Positions 5,242 to 7,747 of a DNA stretch of 7,747 nucleotides are shown here, one piece after another. The stretch comes from Clostridiales bacterium (GTDB lineage: Bacteria; Bacillota; Clostridia; Christensenellales; CAG-138): NCBI GenBank assembly GCA_012511925.1, contig JAAZFD010000299.1, forward strand, positions 1-7,747, written 5' to 3'. The position numbers were made by a program, and so were the translations under genes. The notes beneath the pieces were generated by a model. It was not told the DNA's origin and ran no database searches. It worked only from the letters and a program-made list of their open reading frames with translations. The number at the start of each line of letters is the position of its first letter. The first letter of the stretch is position 1.

Positions 5242-7747
5242 ATGAAAAAGATTTTTTATGTGTTTTTTGCGTTGGTACTAACTTTTTCTATGACTATTCT
5301 GCCGTTAACTACCTCTGCAATAGCCGCAACCAATTTAACAAGGGTTACAGATTTCCGTGCGAGTAAAACGGATTTAACGCTTAAGGAAAGCCACTATGTA
5401 ACATTCTCAGCAAGTGCGCATTCTACCTCACTTTTTCCAATATCAATCAGTGTTCATGATGATAGTGGCGACATAGTAGCGAAGCTACAAGACAACGGAA
5501 GAAACGGCGATGCGGTTGCCAATGATGGTATTTACTCGCAAAATGTTATGCTAAGAAATTATTCTGAAAAACGAACAGAGGTAAACTATCAAGCCATGCT
5601 TAATAATCGTGTTGTTGGTGATTGGGATATCACCTTTTTTAAGCTTGTTGACGACAAGGATATCGCTGTTCACGATGCGATTTGGCTTGAAATCGAGAGC
5701 TTAGAGAAGGATTTGAAGGCTGATAATCTCTCGAATGATGAGATTTTCTCTTCGGTTTATGATTATGTGAAAAGCAATCCTAATACCGAATCTATGACAA
5801 CCGAAAGCGAGTATTCGTTTAGCTTCACGCTTAATTCAGGTATTCCAAACGTTTACACGCTTTATAGCGCACTAAACCACAAAACAGGCGACCCAGATGC
5901 TGCATTAGAATACTTCCTAAATGGACTTGAAAAAAACAAGCTCGAAACCGTTACAGCAGGAGACCCTGACTTTGTTGTGTTTAGACCGTATAGAAATTCA
6001 CCGTCAATGGGCGACTTTTCAAATGAGTTCTATACAACTATTGCTCAAAATGTATGTAACATAACAGGCGGAACGGTTACCGACCTAAAGGAGACCGCCG
6101 CTTATCCCGGTAATATTGTTAACATCTCTAATTACGGATTTTTCCTTATCGATAGCCATGGTACGACCTCGGGCGGAAAATCCTACATGATGATGCGCAA
6201 GGGCAATACTGCTGACTATGATTATAATGCCGACTTGTCCGCTGGGCATCTAATTTCTTCAGGTTCTGATGTTGGCGTTACAGGTAGCTTTTTCACAAAG
6301 TATTTTCAAGCGGCGGGAAAGACATTGCCCGATACGATGTGCTACATGGTTATTTGCTTAGGAATGAAAACAACTGCAATTTCCACTCCCCTATGCAATT
6401 TGGGAGCAAGCATTGTGGTTGGCTACGACGAAAGCGTTTCATTTACATACGACTTCCAGTTGTCTGCGGTTGTTTGGCAAGCCATGATTACTAAGCATCC
6501 GACAGAGAACAGGTTCTACACATTCGAAGAAGCAATGCAGAAGGGTTTCCAACAGGTTGGAGCCTCCGACCCATACACAAGCCCAAGAGCAAAGTTGAAG
6601 TACCAAGGCAACGGAAACTTTACGGTTGAGATTCCAATAATTCCTGTTACAGGGGTTTCAATTTCACCGCAAAGCTATCAGCTATATAACAACAATTCTA
6701 TTCAGCTAACAGCACATATTAGCCCTTCCGATGCTAACAAATATTCCTATGAATGGTCATCCGATAACGAAAGCGTTGCAACTATAGATGAAAGCGGCAT
6801 GGTTACTGCTAATACGGAAGGAAATGCAACTATTTCTTGTGTTGTAACCGATGTTTCAGATGAAGCGAACCCAAAGACATTCACCGCAACATGTTCGATT
6901 ACGAGTTTGGGCGATTTGTCTGTTACAGGGCTTGAGGTGGCAACAACCAACATCGATATGTACACAGACTCATACCCTGTTGCAATTCAAGCACACGTAA
7001 TACCTTTGAATGCTACCAACCAAGGATTGATTTTTACAAGTGCCGATAAGACTGTTGCCGAGGTTGACGAGAACGGATTAGTAACCCCGATAGGCAAGGG
7101 AGCTACGGTGATTACGGTTACAACTGCTGACGGTGGATATAGTAAGAATGTTGCTGTTAACGTGATTTATTCCGATTTCCCATTGGCGATCAATGCGCCT
7201 GGCGGCAATATTAAGTTCAAGAACGACGAGCATAACCCATGGCGCCCCGATATGCAAGACGGCAGAATGGCAGTTAAATGCTCTAACTCAACCGTTTCTC
7301 CCAGCAACTCTTATATTCGCCTTGAAAATCAGAGCCTGCCTGCAAATACTGTGATTTCATTCGATTGGAAGGTATCCTGCGAGGTGCGTTGGGACTATAT
7401 GTATTTTAGAGTAAACGGCGCTGCAATAACTGCAATTCCCGATATTAGCGGCGTAAGAGATTGGAAAACCATAACCTATACCATTCCATACGAAGGCAAT
7501 TATACCTTTGAATGGGGTTATACAAAGGATATGAGCCTGAACGCTAATTTGGACGCTGCATGGCTTGATAATGTTGACGTTATTATTCCCGGAAAGAGCT
7601 ATACGGTTAAGTTCTTTGACAAGGATGACAATATCCTCTCAACACAAAACGTAGCACATGCTGCAGCAGCTGTTGCTCCTACCCTCCCCAATTATGGAGA
7701 AGAGTTTAGATTCTTAGGTTGGGACAAAGCATTCGACCAAGTTCGAA
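5242..7747 (+). CDS. Large secreted multidomain protein with a caspase/gingipain-like (clan CD) peptidase domain, partial
   Basis: The frame is open for 835 residues to the window end, so the C-terminus and any anchor are missing. Seen in order: a signal peptide (KK, hydrophobic 4-22, likely cleavage after AIA at 26-28); a beta-rich choice-of-anchor-X-like domain (about 32-125) with NGRNGDAVANDGIYS (85-99); a helical linker; and an alpha/beta domain (about 243-445). The last begins with DFVVFRPY (243-250), then YGFFLIDSHGTTSGG (298-312) and YMVICLGM (368-375), then LGASIVVGYDESVSF (387-401). A strand ending in His-Gly, a strand ending in Cys and a closing GA..VVG strand match clan CD cysteine peptidases, giving candidate catalytic His306 and Cys372. 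Two BIG2 Ig-like domains (about 469-556 and 560-643), a jelly-roll-like module (about 648-783, with SFDWKV) and the start of an InlB-type repeat (785-835, ending FLGWDKAF) follow. Inferred role: extracellular or surface proteolysis. Substrate unknown; activity unproven. Confidence 0.82.
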   Translation, partial: MKKIFYVFFALVLTFSMTILPLTTSAIAATNLTRVTDFRASKTDLTLKESHYVTFSASAHSTSLFPISISVHDDSGDIVAKLQDNGRNGDAVANDGIYSQNVMLRNYSEKRTEVNYQAMLNNRVVGDWDITFFKLVDDKDIAVHDAIWLEIESLEKDLKADNLSNDEIFSSVYDYVKSNPNTESMTTESEYSFSFTLNSGIPNVYTLYSALNHKTGDPDAALEYFLNGLEKNKLETVTAGDPDFVVFRPYRNSPSMGDFSNEFYTTIAQNVCNITGGTVTDLKETAAYPGNIVNISNYGFFLIDSHGTTSGGKSYMMMRKGNTADYDYNADLSAGHLISSGSDVGVTGSFFTKYFQAAGKTLPDTMCYMVICLGMKTTAISTPLCNLGASIVVGYDESVSFTYDFQLSAVVWQAMITKHPTENRFYTFEEAMQKGFQQVGASDPYTSPRAKLKYQGNGNFTVEIPIIPVTGVSISPQSYQLYNNNSIQLTAHISPSDANKYSYEWSSDNESVATIDESGMVTANTEGNATISCVVTDVSDEANPKTFTATCSITSLGDLSVTGLEVATTNIDMYTDSYPVAIQAHVIPLNATNQGLIFTSADKTVAEVDENGLVTPIGKGATVITVTTADGGYSKNVAVNVIYSDFPLAINAPGGNIKFKNDEHNPWRPDMQDGRMAVKCSNSTVSPSNSYIRLENQSLPANTVISFDWKVSCEVRWDYMYFRVNGAAITAIPDISGVRDWKTITYTIPYEGNYTFEWGYTKDMSLNANLDAAWLDNVDVIIPGKSYTVKFFDKDDNILSTQNVAHAAAAVAPTLPNYGEEFRFLGWDKAFDQVR

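Noticed and set aside
6747..6965. 72-codon minus-strand open frame inside the secreted protein gene
   Set aside because: It is fully antisense to the first and second BIG2 domains, with no ribosome site or family features.

Overview
The window looks like a chromosomal piece from an AT-rich, low-GC Gram-positive bacterium, most likely an uncultured gut or rumen Clostridia. This rests on strong AGGAGG-type ribosome sites, sigma-A-like promoters (TTGNNN/TATAAT), and the protein families present: BspA-like leucine-rich repeats, a WYL regulator, BIG2 surface domains, and a LicC-like nucleotidyltransferase. The species cannot be named from the sequence.

Layout: (1) 1-497, minus strand: N-terminal half of a sugar/choline-phosphate-type nucleotidyltransferase that runs off the left edge. 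(2) 498-665: a divergent intergenic region with a promoter for each direction, a 16-bp perfect palindrome touching the ribosome site of the leftward gene, and an inverted repeat covering the -10 box of the rightward gene. (3) 666-4115, plus: a 1149-residue protein built almost entirely of 49 BspA-type repeats of about 23 residues, with no signal peptide and no other domain. (4) 4105-5103, minus: a 332-residue WYL-domain transcriptional regulator that converges on the repeat gene and overlaps it by 11 bp. (5) 5104-5241: a second divergent promoter region. (6) 5242 to the right edge, plus: a large secreted protein, cut at the window end after 835 residues. It has a signal peptide, a choice-of-anchor-X-like domain, a probable caspase/gingipain-like (clan CD) peptidase domain with a candidate His306/Cys372 pair, two BIG2 Ig-like domains, a beta-sandwich module and the start of an InlB-type repeat.

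How the parts may work together is inference. The WYL regulator shares a 138-bp promoter region with the secreted peptidase-like gene and is the natural candidate to control it. WYL proteins often sense small ligands or nucleic acid and often repress their own operon. The giant repeat protein appears to be a cytoplasmic binding scaffold of unknown partner. No mobile element, CRISPR array, tRNA or rRNA was seen.
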